Source of the DNA: Methanosarcina sp. 2.H.T.1A.6
Lineage (GTDB): Archaea; Halobacteriota; Methanosarcinia; Methanosarcinales; Methanosarcinaceae
Length of the DNA: 33,356 bases
Direction of reading: 5' to 3'
NCBI RefSeq assembly: GCF_000979455.1
Contig: NZ_JJOY01000021.1
Span: forward strand, 1-33,356
Positions within the stretch are counted from its first letter, which is position 1. Every line of letters begins with the position of its first letter. The translations under genes were made by a program, and so were the position numbers. Shown in pieces: positions 1-7,840 of this stretch. The notes beneath the pieces were generated by a model that was not told where the DNA came from, did no database searches, and worked only from the letters and a program-made list of their open reading frames with translations.

Positions 1-90
1 CAGGACAAGTACATTAATTCAACAGAGCAGGACGGGGAAGTTTACGCATTCCTCCCCTGAGCTAAAGACTCAGGGGTTTCATGCTGAGGG
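1..90 (+). mobile_element. Right-end remnant of an IS200/IS605-like element
   Basis: A perfect 8-bp stem (54-61 with 69-76) closes a 7-nt loop, followed by a short pyrimidine tract. Hairpins of the form CCCCTGAG-loop-CTCAGGGG close to the right end are typical of IS200/IS605 elements, whose TnpA recognises subterminal hairpins and whose TnpB guide RNA overlaps this end. No TnpB or TnpA protein is visible. The frame opening at base 1 runs only 19 codons to a TGA at 58-60, so any transposase gene lies left of the window. The assignment rests on hairpin geometry and remembered similarity. Confidence 0.5.
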
Positions 91-115
91 TTTATGAAAT
101 TGATCTATTTCCAGT

Positions 116-162
116 GCGTTATACAAATGCATTATACAAATGCATTATACAAATGCGTTATA
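116..162. repeat. 13-bp tandem repeat, about 3.6 copies
   Basis: The unit GCATTATACAAAT (variant GCGTTATACAAAT) is repeated at 116-128, 129-141 and 142-154, then partially at 155-162. It lies between the IS-like end and the 3' side of the M48 gene. No coding role is visible. Two other unrelated arrays in this window have the same 13-bp period. Confidence 0.9.
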
Positions 163-180
163 GATCCTCATTATTCGTGA

Positions 181-202
181 AGAGGCTCTCAAACGAGCCT
201 CT
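181..202. other. 8-bp hairpin
   Basis: The arms 181-188 (AGAGGCTC) and 195-202 (GAGCCTCT) are perfect complements around a 6-nt loop. A pyrimidine-rich tract follows on the plus strand. It could be a terminator for plus-strand transcription leaving the IS-like element, or a structure downstream of the minus-strand protease gene. No long T run adjoins it, so the role is open. Confidence 0.5.
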
Positions 203-302
203 CAACCTATTCTTCTTCTAAAGTCTCACCTTGCTTTCCCTCTTTCACGTTCGATAATCCTCTGTATTAGGGGAGGTGGTTGCAGGTGAAGCGAACAGAG
301 GT

Positions 303-1484
303 TCACCCTCTTTTTATTAAATGCTTGAAAACCTGCACTGAGTTCAAAAAAATTCTTTTACGGGTTAGGGCAGATCTTTTCAAAGACGTTTTTCTTCTGG
401 AAAGCTTCGCAGTAGTTCCCATAAGCAGTAAAACTGCGCCTGTATATACTGCAGCAATTCCTCCGTTAACAAGGAAATTGAAGTCTTTGAGTACAAAAGT
501 AACCCCTACTATAATAACAAACAAAAACGCCATGTATGATACAAAGCTGATTCCTATTGCAAGCCTCCAGTTTTTCACATCAAAAAAGCCAGGGACCCTT
601 GAAAGATTATTATTCAGGGTATCGTTTTTAGAGTAAGTTGAATGGCTGAGGATGCGTGCGACCCGGTCTCCGGTTTCGGGATGTGTATCAAACATAGATA
701 TGAAAATAGATAGGTATCCTCTCACCTGCTGTGTGTGGGTGCTGAACAGGTGAAAATGCCCCGGATTAATCCTGCTGGATACTGGCTGAAGGGGGATATA
801 GTTTTCAAGAAACTCGAGGGTTTTTGCCAGGACCTGGGGGTTTCCTGTAAGTTTGACTGCTGCTTCATCGGCTTCAAATTCTCTTTTCACCGGGTTTCTA
901 AGGTGTATGAGCAGTGCCGCAGGCGGTACGGCAACAGAAGTTGCCATATATCTGAAAAATCTGGGTGCAGGGTCTTCTGGCTGTCCGAAACCTGAGAGCA
1001 TGGAGCACCACATCGCAAAATTCGGAAAAGACATTATTGTGCCTGCGAGAAATGCTGTAAACGTATTCTTGCCCACGTCCCTATTTTTTACGTGTCCGAT
1101 CTCATGCGCCATTAAGGCTTCAAGTTCCAGCTCCCCAAACATCTCAAGCATGGACGTTGAAATATTAATCGAGGATTTGCCTGCGTGCCCTACGGTAAAC
1201 ATTGAAGGGATTCCGGACTCAAAGAGGTATATCTCGGGGGGTTGAACTCCTGCCCTGGTAGAAAGATCCTCAAGGATTGAGTACAGCAGGGGTTTCTCGC
1301 TCCTCTGGACCTTCTGTGCTCCGTACCATTTGAGAATCCATTTGCTGCTTGAAAAATATATATAAGCATACAGGAGAAAACCTAAAATTGCAATTATTGC
1401 AACAAACAAAATAACTTCTATTGTAAGCTTGCCTGATAAAACTGAAGAAAAATCAAAAAATTCAGGCATTTCAAATCCAGCCAT
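303..1484 (-). CDS. M48 family membrane zinc metallopeptidase (HtpX-like)
   Basis: This 393-residue protein has the HEIGH zinc motif at residues 127-131. A second motif, R-E-F-E-A-D, spans 201-206, and its Glu202 is the expected third zinc ligand. A hydrophobic segment at about 22-44 precedes the catalytic domain. Further hydrophobic stretches lie around 141-160, 181-195, 309-331 and 339-357, so it is an integral membrane protease. HtpX-type enzymes degrade misfolded membrane proteins with the active site on the cytoplasmic side. The ATG at 1484 follows a GGGGGA ribosome-binding-like tract by about 8 nt. The basic C-terminal tail (Lys/Arg-rich, 360-393) extends past the usual core. It is transcribed alone, away from the DUF1616 gene. 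The family call is firm; the substrate is unknown. Confidence 0.93.
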   Translation of the reverse strand: MAGFEMPEFFDFSSVLSGKLTIEVILFVAIIAILGFLLYAYIYFSSSKWILKWYGAQKVQRSEKPLLYSILEDLSTRAGVQPPEIYLFESGIPSMFTVGHAGKSSINISTSMLEMFGELELEALMAHEIGHVKNRDVGKNTFTAFLAGTIMSFPNFAMWCSMLSGFGQPEDPAPRFFRYMATSVAVPPAALLIHLRNPVKREFEADEAAVKLTGNPQVLAKTLEFLENYIPLQPVSSRINPGHFHLFSTHTQQVRGYLSIFISMFDTHPETGDRVARILSHSTYSKNDTLNNNLSRVPGFFDVKNWRLAIGISFVSYMAFLFVIIVGVTFVLKDFNFLVNGGIAAVYTGAVLLLMGTTAKLSRRKTSLKRSALTRKRIFLNSVQVFKHLIKRG

Positions 1485-1832
1485 TTACATGTCCCCCAGG
1501 TTTTTTTGTTTTATTACTGTTGATAGTATTCCTACCACAAAAGTATTGGTATGAGAATAATGACTATAAATCCTGTGGTATCTGTTTAATTAAAAATATA
1601 TTCATAGGCAGTACGTCTCAAAAAAGTAAAATAGTGAAAAGGCATTATCCAGCTTTCTGTATAAATACTCATACATTTTTGTTTTTGACGATTATTATTT
1701 AATAATACCATATAAAAGTACGGACTTAAAGTAAATGCATCGTATTCTTACCCATTAATCCTAAAGTCCCTGAAAAGGTGTTATCAATATAAGGAAAATA
1801 TTATATCTCTTGTCGAATTACTTCCTAGTGGA
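1485..1832. other. Divergent intergenic region, AT-rich, two promoters
   Basis: This 348-bp gap separates the minus-strand protease from the plus-strand DUF1616 gene. No credible ORF is present. A TATA-like run at about 1799-1806 lies some 27-30 bp before the ATG at 1833. With no purine-rich site before that ATG, the downstream gene probably has a leaderless or nearly leaderless mRNA. Another TATA-like stretch sits at 1708-1716. On the minus strand a TATA-like run (about 1564-1574) could serve the protease, leaving a leader of roughly 60 nt. Confidence 0.45.
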
Positions 1833-4250
1833 ATGCCACACTTAAAAAAATGTGTTTTTGTAGATGATCTGCTTGCAGTTACTCTTCTTTCATGCCTGGG
1901 GGCTGTCTTTGTACTTGTTCCTCCCTTCAATGAAACTTTTCTCAGGATTCCTATAGCTCTATCGCTCTTTTTTTTCGTTCCTGGCTATGCTTTTATATCT
2001 GCACTTTTCCCCGGAAATAAAGAGATCAGCGGAATAGAACGTTTCACCTTAAGTGTTGGCTTCAGTCTTATACTCACAGTTTTTGACGGCTTTTTAATAA
2101 GCCTGCTTCCCTGGGGTTATCGCCCGGCCCCGATAGTTGTATCCATTCTTGGGATCACGACTTTCTTCAGCATTCTTGCAATTTTTACAAGAAAATTACG
2201 GGACGAGAGCGAGCAGTTTTCCTTTTCTCTTAAAGAATTCATAAGGTCAATTCAGTCGGATGAGCTTGATGAAACTCCTGATGAATCTGAAGAAATCTCT
2301 GCTGCGACTGAAAACAGGCGGTTTCACAGGTCAAGGAGCAAAGTTAAAGCAAAGGGTTTAAAGTACCAGCCCGGCACAGAAACTAAAACCGAAGCCAGAA
2401 AAAAGCCTTTGCCTCCGGAAATTGAAAAAGCTCTCGTAATTGCCCTTATAGGTTCAATAATTATCTCAAGTGCAATGCTTGCATACGCCAAGATGACCCG
2501 GGAAAAGGAGACTTTTACAATGCTGTATCTCCTGGGTCCCGATGGAAAAGCCGAAGGCTATCCGAATGAGAGCCTGATCAACGTCCCGATCACGGTCACA
2601 GTCGGAATTGAAAACCATGAGCTTCAAAGTGTAAACTATATCCTCCAGATGAAAATCGATGGAGAGGTTATCGAAGAACTGAATGTTCCTATAAAAGATG
2701 AGGAAAGCTGGCAGAAGAATCTGACATACACCCGCCATAAATTGAAAAGCGGCAGGTCTAAACTTGAATTTGCACTTTATAAAAATGAAGTAAATTATTT
2801 CTCTTACAGGTCTGTCCATCTCTACATAGAAAATAATAACACGTTCTCCCACCTGAACGACGAGAAGTACACTGATGCTTCTGCGCTTCCGAAGATTAAA
2901 AACGGAGAGATGGAATTCTCAACAGGCTGGAACTTTACTTCAAACACTGAAAATATAAAAGGCTCATATATAAATGGTTCCGGGGTGGATTCTTCTTCTG
3001 CTTACAGGATAGGAAATTCCTATGAAGGAAATACGTCCGACTTTTCAGTAGAATTCGGAGAGATTTATCAAAATATAGAATGCAAAGAAGACACTATGGC
3101 TGTACTCTCAGCATATGTAAACGACAGTTTCAATTCAAACTCTCAGGGAGCAGATGCCCAGCTAAAATATGTAACCTTTAACGGAGAAACGATCTGGTCA
3201 GATGGAATCAGTGAAGATGAAGGGTGGCAGCACCTTGAAGTCCCCATAGCTCTGCAGGCAGGCAAGAATAACCTCACACTTGGTTTGAATCAGTTGCCGG
3301 GGGAAATCGTGCCGGTTGAAGTTTTGTGGGATAGTATTTCACTGAAGCCTCTTGCAGACCTGTCTTCATATGTTTCGGAATCCAATACTGTCGAAACAGT
3401 GCCCCCAACCTCAAGTGTGCTGGAACTCCCTGCGTACACAGACAACAAAACCTTTACCGTTTCCTGGAATGGAACGGATGAGGGTTCGGGAATTGCTTAC
3501 TACTCCATAGATTCCAGCACAGACGGAGTTAACTGGGAAACCTGGATCCCAAAGACTACGGATAACTCTTCCACCTTTACCGGAGAGCATAACCAGACTT
3601 ACTATTTCCGTTCAAAAGCTGTTGATAATGCAGGCAACGAAGAACCTGAACATCCGGTCCCGGATACCCAGACTGAAATATATACCGGCGTTCCTAAGGT
3701 CACACTGGATATATCTCCCAACCCCTGCAAAACTGCTACAACATTTACTGTAACATATCCCGTAACTCTCCAGTCAGTGGTATGTCTGGTTACCCGGGAC
3801 GGTTTTGAGACTGAATCCAATGAATTGACGTCCTCGGACGGGATTAACTGGATAGGCAATTACATTGTAAGGAACGGGGACCACTTCTATGTGGAAGCTG
3901 TCTGTACGGATATCTTTGGAAATACAGTGTCTACTTTCGATGAGATTCTGGTTGATAGCTCAATTCCGGACTTTGAAATCGAGATAAAACCGAAAATTAT
4001 CGATACTGGAGATCTGGAAATAAAAGTCACACCCTCAACCACGTTAAAATCGAAGCCTTCAGTATCAGTCTCAGCCAATGAGAAAGTCAGTGTCACCTAC
4101 CTGTCATATTCAGATGGTGCCTACTTCTATGAAGCGAGAATAAAATCGGAAATAAACGAAGGAGATCACAAAGTCTCAGTAACGGGCTATGACCTGGAAT
4201 CTGAAAAAGTAGAAGGCAACACCACATTTGTAGTTGACCATTCCGGTTGA
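1833..4250 (+). CDS. DUF1616 membrane protein with extracellular Ig-like domains
   Basis: The protein has 805 residues. Residues 12-120 hold four hydrophobic segments (about 12-30, 37-59, 72-92, 99-119) with the F-F-V-P-G-Y-A-F and I-E-R-F motifs expected of DUF1616. A charged cytoplasmic linker (120-195, acidic then Lys/Arg-rich) leads to a fifth membrane segment at 199-220. Residues 226-333 match the second, extracellular half of DUF1616, with the typical G-I-E-N-H-E strand. After that come a beta-rich region (about 350-505) resembling a carbohydrate-binding jelly roll, an FN3/Ig-like domain (about 525-625, D-E-G-S-G-I-A-Y-Y) and two further Ig-like stretches. Many N-x-S/T sequons suggest glycosylation. 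Function is unknown. A cell-envelope role is inferred from topology and from the neighbouring PEF-CTERM genes. No frame disruption is seen. Confidence 0.8.
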   Translation: MPHLKKCVFVDDLLAVTLLSCLGAVFVLVPPFNETFLRIPIALSLFFFVPGYAFISALFPGNKEISGIERFTLSVGFSLILTVFDGFLISLLPWGYRPAPIVVSILGITTFFSILAIFTRKLRDESEQFSFSLKEFIRSIQSDELDETPDESEEISAATENRRFHRSRSKVKAKGLKYQPGTETKTEARKKPLPPEIEKALVIALIGSIIISSAMLAYAKMTREKETFTMLYLLGPDGKAEGYPNESLINVPITVTVGIENHELQSVNYILQMKIDGEVIEELNVPIKDEESWQKNLTYTRHKLKSGRSKLEFALYKNEVNYFSYRSVHLYIENNNTFSHLNDEKYTDASALPKIKNGEMEFSTGWNFTSNTENIKGSYINGSGVDSSSAYRIGNSYEGNTSDFSVEFGEIYQNIECKEDTMAVLSAYVNDSFNSNSQGADAQLKYVTFNGETIWSDGISEDEGWQHLEVPIALQAGKNNLTLGLNQLPGEIVPVEVLWDSISLKPLADLSSYVSESNTVETVPPTSSVLELPAYTDNKTFTVSWNGTDEGSGIAYYSIDSSTDGVNWETWIPKTTDNSSTFTGEHNQTYYFRSKAVDNAGNEEPEHPVPDTQTEIYTGVPKVTLDISPNPCKTATTFTVTYPVTLQSVVCLVTRDGFETESNELTSSDGINWIGNYIVRNGDHFYVEAVCTDIFGNTVSTFDEILVDSSIPDFEIEIKPKIIDTGDLEIKVTPSTTLKSKPSVSVSANEKVSVTYLSYSDGAYFYEARIKSEINEGDHKVSVTGYDLESEKVEGNTTFVVDHSG

Positions 4251-4307
4251 GCTGGACAATTACCGGTCCGGCCAACTGGAACTATTCTGAGATAGGAATA
4301 GAACATA

Positions 4308-4385
4308 GAAATAGAACAGCGAAATAGAACAGCGAAATAGAACAGCGAAATAGAACAGCGAAATAGAACAGCGAAATAGAACAGC
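4308..4385. repeat. 13-bp tandem repeat, six perfect copies
   Basis: The unit GAAATAGAACAGC is repeated six times without a mismatch over 78 bp, just 57 bp after the DUF1616 stop codon. A degenerate half-unit precedes it at 4294-4307. The perfect identity points to recent expansion by slippage. No ORF, hairpin or ribosome binding site is associated. It separates the DUF1616 gene from the duplicated PEF-CTERM block. Confidence 0.95.
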
Positions 4386-4869
4386 GGAATTTATTACATA
4401 AGGAAATTTTCGATGAATTTTTAATTTAAAATCTTTTTGAACTACTTTTACCTTTTATTTTCCCACCTGATATTTATTCTGTGAACTTTTTAAGTATTGA
4501 AATTTATAATATTAGTTTTTAAAAATATCCGGCTAAACTCAATTATTATTTCATTATAGGTATCCCCTCACTTTTAAAATATTAATCTGACATTTATTTC
4601 AACTTTGACAAATTTAAAGAGACTAAAGTGATACTAAATACATACGTTTTTGACAAAAAGTGAATGATTCAAGTTCCTAATAAAGTGAAGAATTGAAAAA
4701 AACTCCAGAATTGAGAAGCCAGTATATAAATAGTATATAAGCATTTTTTTGTAAATGGTACAGGTCTGACCTGTGGCATTCAAAATTCGCCATATGTTTT
4801 TATATATAATTGTTTATATTTATTAATCGAGCATCGTGGTCTTATTTTATATATTTAGTCTGCGCATCC

Positions 4870-4877
4870 TTATATAT
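4870..4877 (+). promoter_or_regulatory. TATA box of the first PEF-CTERM unit
   Basis: TTATATAT lies in the context ATCC-TTATATAT-TTC, which is repeated exactly in the second unit. Transcription would start near 4900, leaving a leader of about 280 nt before the ATG at 5184. Upstream, the 4386-4869 stretch is AT-rich, non-coding and holds several weaker TATA-like runs. The match between the two units is what selects this box. Confidence 0.6.
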
Positions 4878-5133
4878 TTCAGGTCAATATAATAGTTGAC
4901 AGTATAAAATGATTAATTTAAAAATTAGCTGGGACCTATTACTGGTTCGTATTCTTTTTCGGATTACCCCTTGCCCCTCTATGTTTGCCCCCCGTGCTCG
5001 CCCATGTAAGGGCAATCCAGAGTACATAATGTAAGGAATGAGAAATTGAACACGACCGTCTTAGTGTTATGAGATAAATAGTAACTTTTTATGGAGTCTC
5101 AGGATTAAGCATTTTATATGTCCAGTTAAAACA

Positions 5134-5172
5134 ACTTTCCGAAAAATAGTGGAGTAGATAAATCTGGAAAGT
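5134..5172 (+). promoter_or_regulatory. Conserved leader stem before the first PEF-CTERM gene
   Basis: ACTTTCC (5134-5140) is perfectly complementary to GGAAAGT (5166-5172), closing a 25-nt loop that contains GAAAAATAGTGG. The 3' arm ends only 11 nt before the start codon and abuts AGGGGTAG, the only candidate ribosome binding site. The same stem occurs before the paralogue. Pairing could control access to the ribosome binding site; this is inferred. Confidence 0.5.
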
Positions 5173-5183
5173 AGGGGTAGATT

Positions 5184-5732
5184 ATGAAAAAAATGTTATT
5201 GCTATTAGTGAGTGGTTTATTGATAGTTTGTATGGCAGGATCGGCGGTGGCAGGTTCTATTACAGTAGTTAATCCCTTGGATTTAACTATAAGTCCTGGA
5301 AGCACTTCTTTTATACATTCTGATTTAACTGTAACCGCAACAAATGATGCCGATTACACATTAGAACTGAAAACAACTGATGGACTTGTAGCATATATAG
5401 GAGATGAAGATTCAGATCTTAAAGTGGGTGATGCTACTAATAATCTGGCAACTTCTACGTCAATGCTAAGTACAACATTTCATTCAGCATCAAACGCTCA
5501 AACTCATTCAGGAAAAGTGTATGTCAAACTGGCTAACCCGGATGACGAGACTTTTAAGGGCGGAGAAGTACATATAACAGTTTACAGAGGAACAGATAAA
5601 GTTGAGACATCGATAGAAGTATCTTCAGCATCTATTGGTGTAAACGTTCCAGAATTTCCCACCGTCGCCCTCCCTATAGCAGCTGTAATTGGACTCGTTT
5701 TCATATTTGGACGTAAGAAAGAAGGGCTTTGA
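5184..5732 (+). CDS. PEF-CTERM secreted surface protein, copy 1
   Basis: This 182-residue protein has a Sec signal peptide (residues 1-24: Lys-Lys, a hydrophobic core, A-V-A cleavage site). The middle is beta-rich and Ser/Thr/Asp-rich with no known catalytic motif. The C-terminus has P-E-F at 156-158, a hydrophobic segment ending about residue 176, then a basic G-R-K-K tail. That tripartite tail is the PEF-CTERM sorting signal, which is processed by archaeosortase C in Methanosarcina relatives. The mature protein is therefore probably released from its transmembrane tail and anchored at the cell surface. It has a diverged tandem paralogue downstream. The role of the mature domain is unknown. 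No sortase gene is visible in the window. Confidence 0.85.
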   Translation: MKKMLLLLVSGLLIVCMAGSAVAGSITVVNPLDLTISPGSTSFIHSDLTVTATNDADYTLELKTTDGLVAYIGDEDSDLKVGDATNNLATSTSMLSTTFHSASNAQTHSGKVYVKLANPDDETFKGGEVHITVYRGTDKVETSIEVSSASIGVNVPEFPTVALPIAAVIGLVFIFGRKKEGL

Positions 5733-5744
5733 TTTATCAATCCC

Positions 5745-5763
5745 CTTTTTTATAAATTTTTTC
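5745..5763 (+). terminator. Oligo-T terminator after PEF-CTERM copy 1
   Basis: Two T runs (six and about six T) start 13 nt after the stop codon, with no hairpin. This is the usual form of archaeal transcription terminators. The next duplicated unit starts immediately after it. Confidence 0.55.
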
Positions 5764-6163
5764 ATTCCTGCGAACTTTATAAGTATTGAAATCTATAAAC
5801 TCAGTTTTTAATAAACATCTGATCAAACTGAGTTATAATTTTATTTTATATATTCACTAGCTTTTGAAATATTACCAGGCTATTTATTTTTAGCCCCAAT
5901 AAATGTGGGAAAATTACAGTAATACTGGAAATCCACTTTTCGGAATAAAATGAATACTTCCAGTTATGAAAACGTGGGAAATTAGCGAAAAAATCCCGAA
6001 TTGAAGGGTTCGTATATAAATCGTGTAACTGTTGTTTTGTAAAAGGTTTAAGCCTGAAGCTTTCAGACTCTCGTAATCTGTGTGTAATATATATTTCATA
6101 TTTATAGATATATTTTAGATAAATATGAATAAATCTTGTTTTATATATTAATCTTGAACATCC

Positions 6164-6171
6164 TTATATAT
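6164..6171 (+). promoter_or_regulatory. TATA box of the second PEF-CTERM unit
   Basis: TTATATAT in the context ATCC-TTATATAT-TTC is identical to the first unit and lies 315 bp before the ATG. The leader would again be about 280 nt. The upstream stretch 5764-6163 is AT-rich, non-coding duplicate sequence. Inside it, AACTCAG and CTGAGTT (about 5796-5832) could form a hairpin that is absent from the first unit. Confidence 0.6.
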
Positions 6172-6429
6172 TTCGTGATCGATATATAGGGTGACATTAT
6201 AAAATGCTTAATTTCAAAACTGGCTGTTAATCCATTAGCTGGTTGGTATATTTCCCTGAATATTCCCCGTTCCCCCCAATCTACGTCCCTGAGTCCCTGT
6301 GTACGATAAACCCGGATGTATACAACATGGGAAATAAGACATAAAATGTGAGATTCGACTATTCCGGGAAAATATTAACTTTTTTAATGGATTCCCCAAG
6401 ATTAAACATTTATAATAAGTCTAAAAATC

Positions 6430-6467
6430 ACTTTCCGAAAAATAGTGGTGTAAAAAATCTGGAAAGT
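6430..6467 (+). promoter_or_regulatory. Conserved leader stem before the second PEF-CTERM gene
   Basis: ACTTTCC (6430-6436) pairs with GGAAAGT (6461-6467). The loop keeps GAAAAATAGTGG and then diverges from copy 1. Preservation of both arms while the loop changed (24 nt against 25 nt) supports a functional RNA stem, although two copies are weak evidence. The ATG at 6479 follows by 11 nt. Confidence 0.5.
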
Positions 6468-6478
6468 AGGGGTAGATT

Positions 6479-7036
6479 ATGAAGAAAATATTGTTATTAA
6501 TAGTGAGCGGTTTATTGATCGCTTGTATGGCCGGATCGGCAATGGCAAATCCGGCTGGAATGGAAGTTAGGTTAAACGGAAATTTAATAGGGCCTGGTAC
6601 TTCGATAACTGTAACACCAGGAAATGAGTACACTTTAGATGTAAAAACGTTCTTGATAGATTACGGATTTACATCTAACCAGGACATGCCAAGACAAATT
6701 ACAGTCAGTTCAACTAGTTTTGGTTCTGGCACGGTTGAAGCAAAACTACTGGCTCCAAGCGGAAGTTGGACAGCTTATGGTACAAGTGTTACTGATACCT
6801 ACACAGCAAAATACCCAACAGGTGACTATACCTATCAAGTTAAGTTCATAGCAAATTCAAAAGGCCATATTGATATAAGGGATGCAGGTTCAAACGATAA
6901 TTCTGCTACTTATACGATCGACGTGGCTCAAGAAGGATACGGCTTAAATATACCAGAATTCCCAACCGTTGCTCTCCCTATAGCAGCCATACTGGGACTA
7001 GTTTTCATATTCGGACGTAAGAAAGAAGAGCTGTGA
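6479..7036 (+). CDS. PEF-CTERM secreted surface protein, copy 2
   Basis: This 185-residue paralogue of the preceding gene has a near-identical signal peptide (1-24, cleavage after A-M-A) and a near-identical C-terminus (P-E-F at 159-161, hydrophobic stretch, G-R-K-K). The mature region is largely different in sequence: residues 30-150 are rich in Thr, Ser, Gly and Tyr and look like an all-beta fold. Conservation at the sorting ends with divergence in the middle fits two surface proteins exported by the same route but facing different targets. It is probably transcribed from its own promoter, given the upstream terminator and TATA box. The mature function is unknown. Confidence 0.85.
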   Translation: MKKILLLIVSGLLIACMAGSAMANPAGMEVRLNGNLIGPGTSITVTPGNEYTLDVKTFLIDYGFTSNQDMPRQITVSSTSFGSGTVEAKLLAPSGSWTAYGTSVTDTYTAKYPTGDYTYQVKFIANSKGHIDIRDAGSNDNSATYTIDVAQEGYGLNIPEFPTVALPIAAILGLVFIFGRKKEEL

Positions 7037-7050
7037 TTTCCTCCCAACCC

Positions 7051-7080
7051 TTCTTTTCTTTAACCTTTTTTAATTTTTTT
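7051..7080 (+). terminator. Oligo-T terminator after PEF-CTERM copy 2
   Basis: Pyrimidine-rich sequence with runs of four, five and seven T begins about 15 nt after the stop codon. It has no hairpin, as is typical in archaea. Confidence 0.55.
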
Positions 7081-7230
7081 ACATGTTAAATGAATTTTTT
7101 GTCTTTTTTGAAAAACCTGCAAGTTTCCCCAGAACTCTCTCACTTCTTGATGATCAATATTCAGAAACTACGTTTCCTAACGTTATTTACTCATCTAATA
7201 TCTAGCTATGTACAATCGTATGTTACGATT

Positions 7231-7260
7231 AAATAGTGGGTTGGAGTAAAATTCTGGAAA
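7231..7260 (+). other. Possible third, degenerate copy of the PEF-CTERM leader motif
   Basis: AAATAGTGG, then GTAAAA and TCTGGAAA, appear in the same order and spacing as in the two PEF-CTERM leaders. No PEF-CTERM gene follows. The 7081-7420 stretch otherwise holds no gene apart from the hairpin at 7280-7318. The similarity is short and may be chance. Confidence 0.3.
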
Positions 7261-7279
7261 TATATTGATATGGTGGCAT

Positions 7280-7318
7280 AATATTGTTACTTAAGATATG
7301 CGCTTGAGTAATAATATT
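7280..7318 (+). promoter_or_regulatory. Long RNA hairpin upstream of the zinc-ribbon gene
   Basis: Bases 7280-7295 pair with 7303-7318 over all 16 positions, using two G-U wobbles (7286-7312 and 7292-7306), around a 7-nt loop. The wobbles pair only in RNA made from the plus strand, which suggests a transcribed structure ahead of the small gene at 7421. It lies about 100 nt before that gene. It could be a leader element or part of a small RNA. Confidence 0.5.
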
Positions 7319-7420
7319 CCCCTGCGAATTTAATTCCATATTTGGGAATAAAATACGTAGTTACTGCCTGTCAAAAAAAATATTATTGAAACTGGAAGCT
7401 AAACAAGTGGGTGATATTTA

Positions 7421-7576
7421 ATGGAGTACGTAAGAAAAACCTGTCCGATTTGTGGGAGTAAGTTTGTAGTCCTGAAAAAGGTCGAAGAAAAGGCAATCTA
7501 CTGTACGCTTGAGTGCCTTGCAGCATCTCAGGGGAAAATGAAAAGGGAGAGAGTTTCCCCTTTAATAACTGTATAA
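7421..7576 (+). CDS. Small zinc-ribbon protein, 51 residues
   Basis: The ORF starts at an ATG preceded by GGGTGAT, a good match to the 16S 3' end, 6 nt upstream, and ends at TAA 7574-7576. The translation begins MEYVRKTCPICGSKF and contains C-P-I-C (residues 8 and 11) and Y-C-T-L-E-C (28 and 32). That gives four cysteines spaced as a treble-clef or ribbon zinc site of the type seen in small archaeal nucleic-acid-binding or FmdB/TRASH-like proteins. A Lys/Arg-rich tail follows. The strong ribosome binding site and the ordered cysteines support a real gene. The specific function is unknown. Confidence 0.7.
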   Translation: MEYVRKTCPICGSKFVVLKKVEEKAIYCTLECLAASQGKMKRERVSPLITV

Positions 7577-7840
7577 GATTATATTGTTTCATGGCAAACA
7601 GTAGAATTTATTTCCATTTATCTTTTTTAAATTTTTAATTAACATACTCTTTTTTTATTAATAAAGTTTTCTCTTTGAAGTTCTATAGATTCGGTTCTTG
7701 AATAAAGTTCAGTGTGTGTCAGGACAGCCACTTCCCAATAATTTTCAAAAAAGATAATCATTTTAGTTACAAAGTGATTTATACTATTAGTGTGTAAATT
7801 TTTTTACTTAGTTGTTGTTTAGTTTAAGGGGATAAATAAT

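Larger units (their letters stand above)
4475..7036. repeat. Tandem duplication of a leader plus PEF-CTERM gene unit
   Basis: Unit A (about 4475-5732) and unit B (about 5763-7036) align along their whole length. Both begin with GCGAACTTT/GTGAACTTT-like sequence and share TAAGTATTGAAAT. Both carry a CATCCTTATATATTTC promoter core, a TATAAAATG run about 40 bp later, and the same final 50 bp before the ATG. The start codons lie 314 and 315 bp after the TATA core. The coding sequences are strongly diverged in the middle but nearly identical at both ends. This is an old duplication that includes a long non-coding leader. Confidence 0.85.

Noticed and set aside
1-302. CRISPR array, from the short repeats at the left edge
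   Set aside because: Units are only 13 bp and directly joined with no spacers, so this is a simple tandem repeat.
1520-1702. 60-codon plus-strand frame in the gap between the protease and DUF1616 genes
   Set aside because: It has no ribosome binding site, is AT-driven in composition, and overlaps the likely minus-strand promoter.
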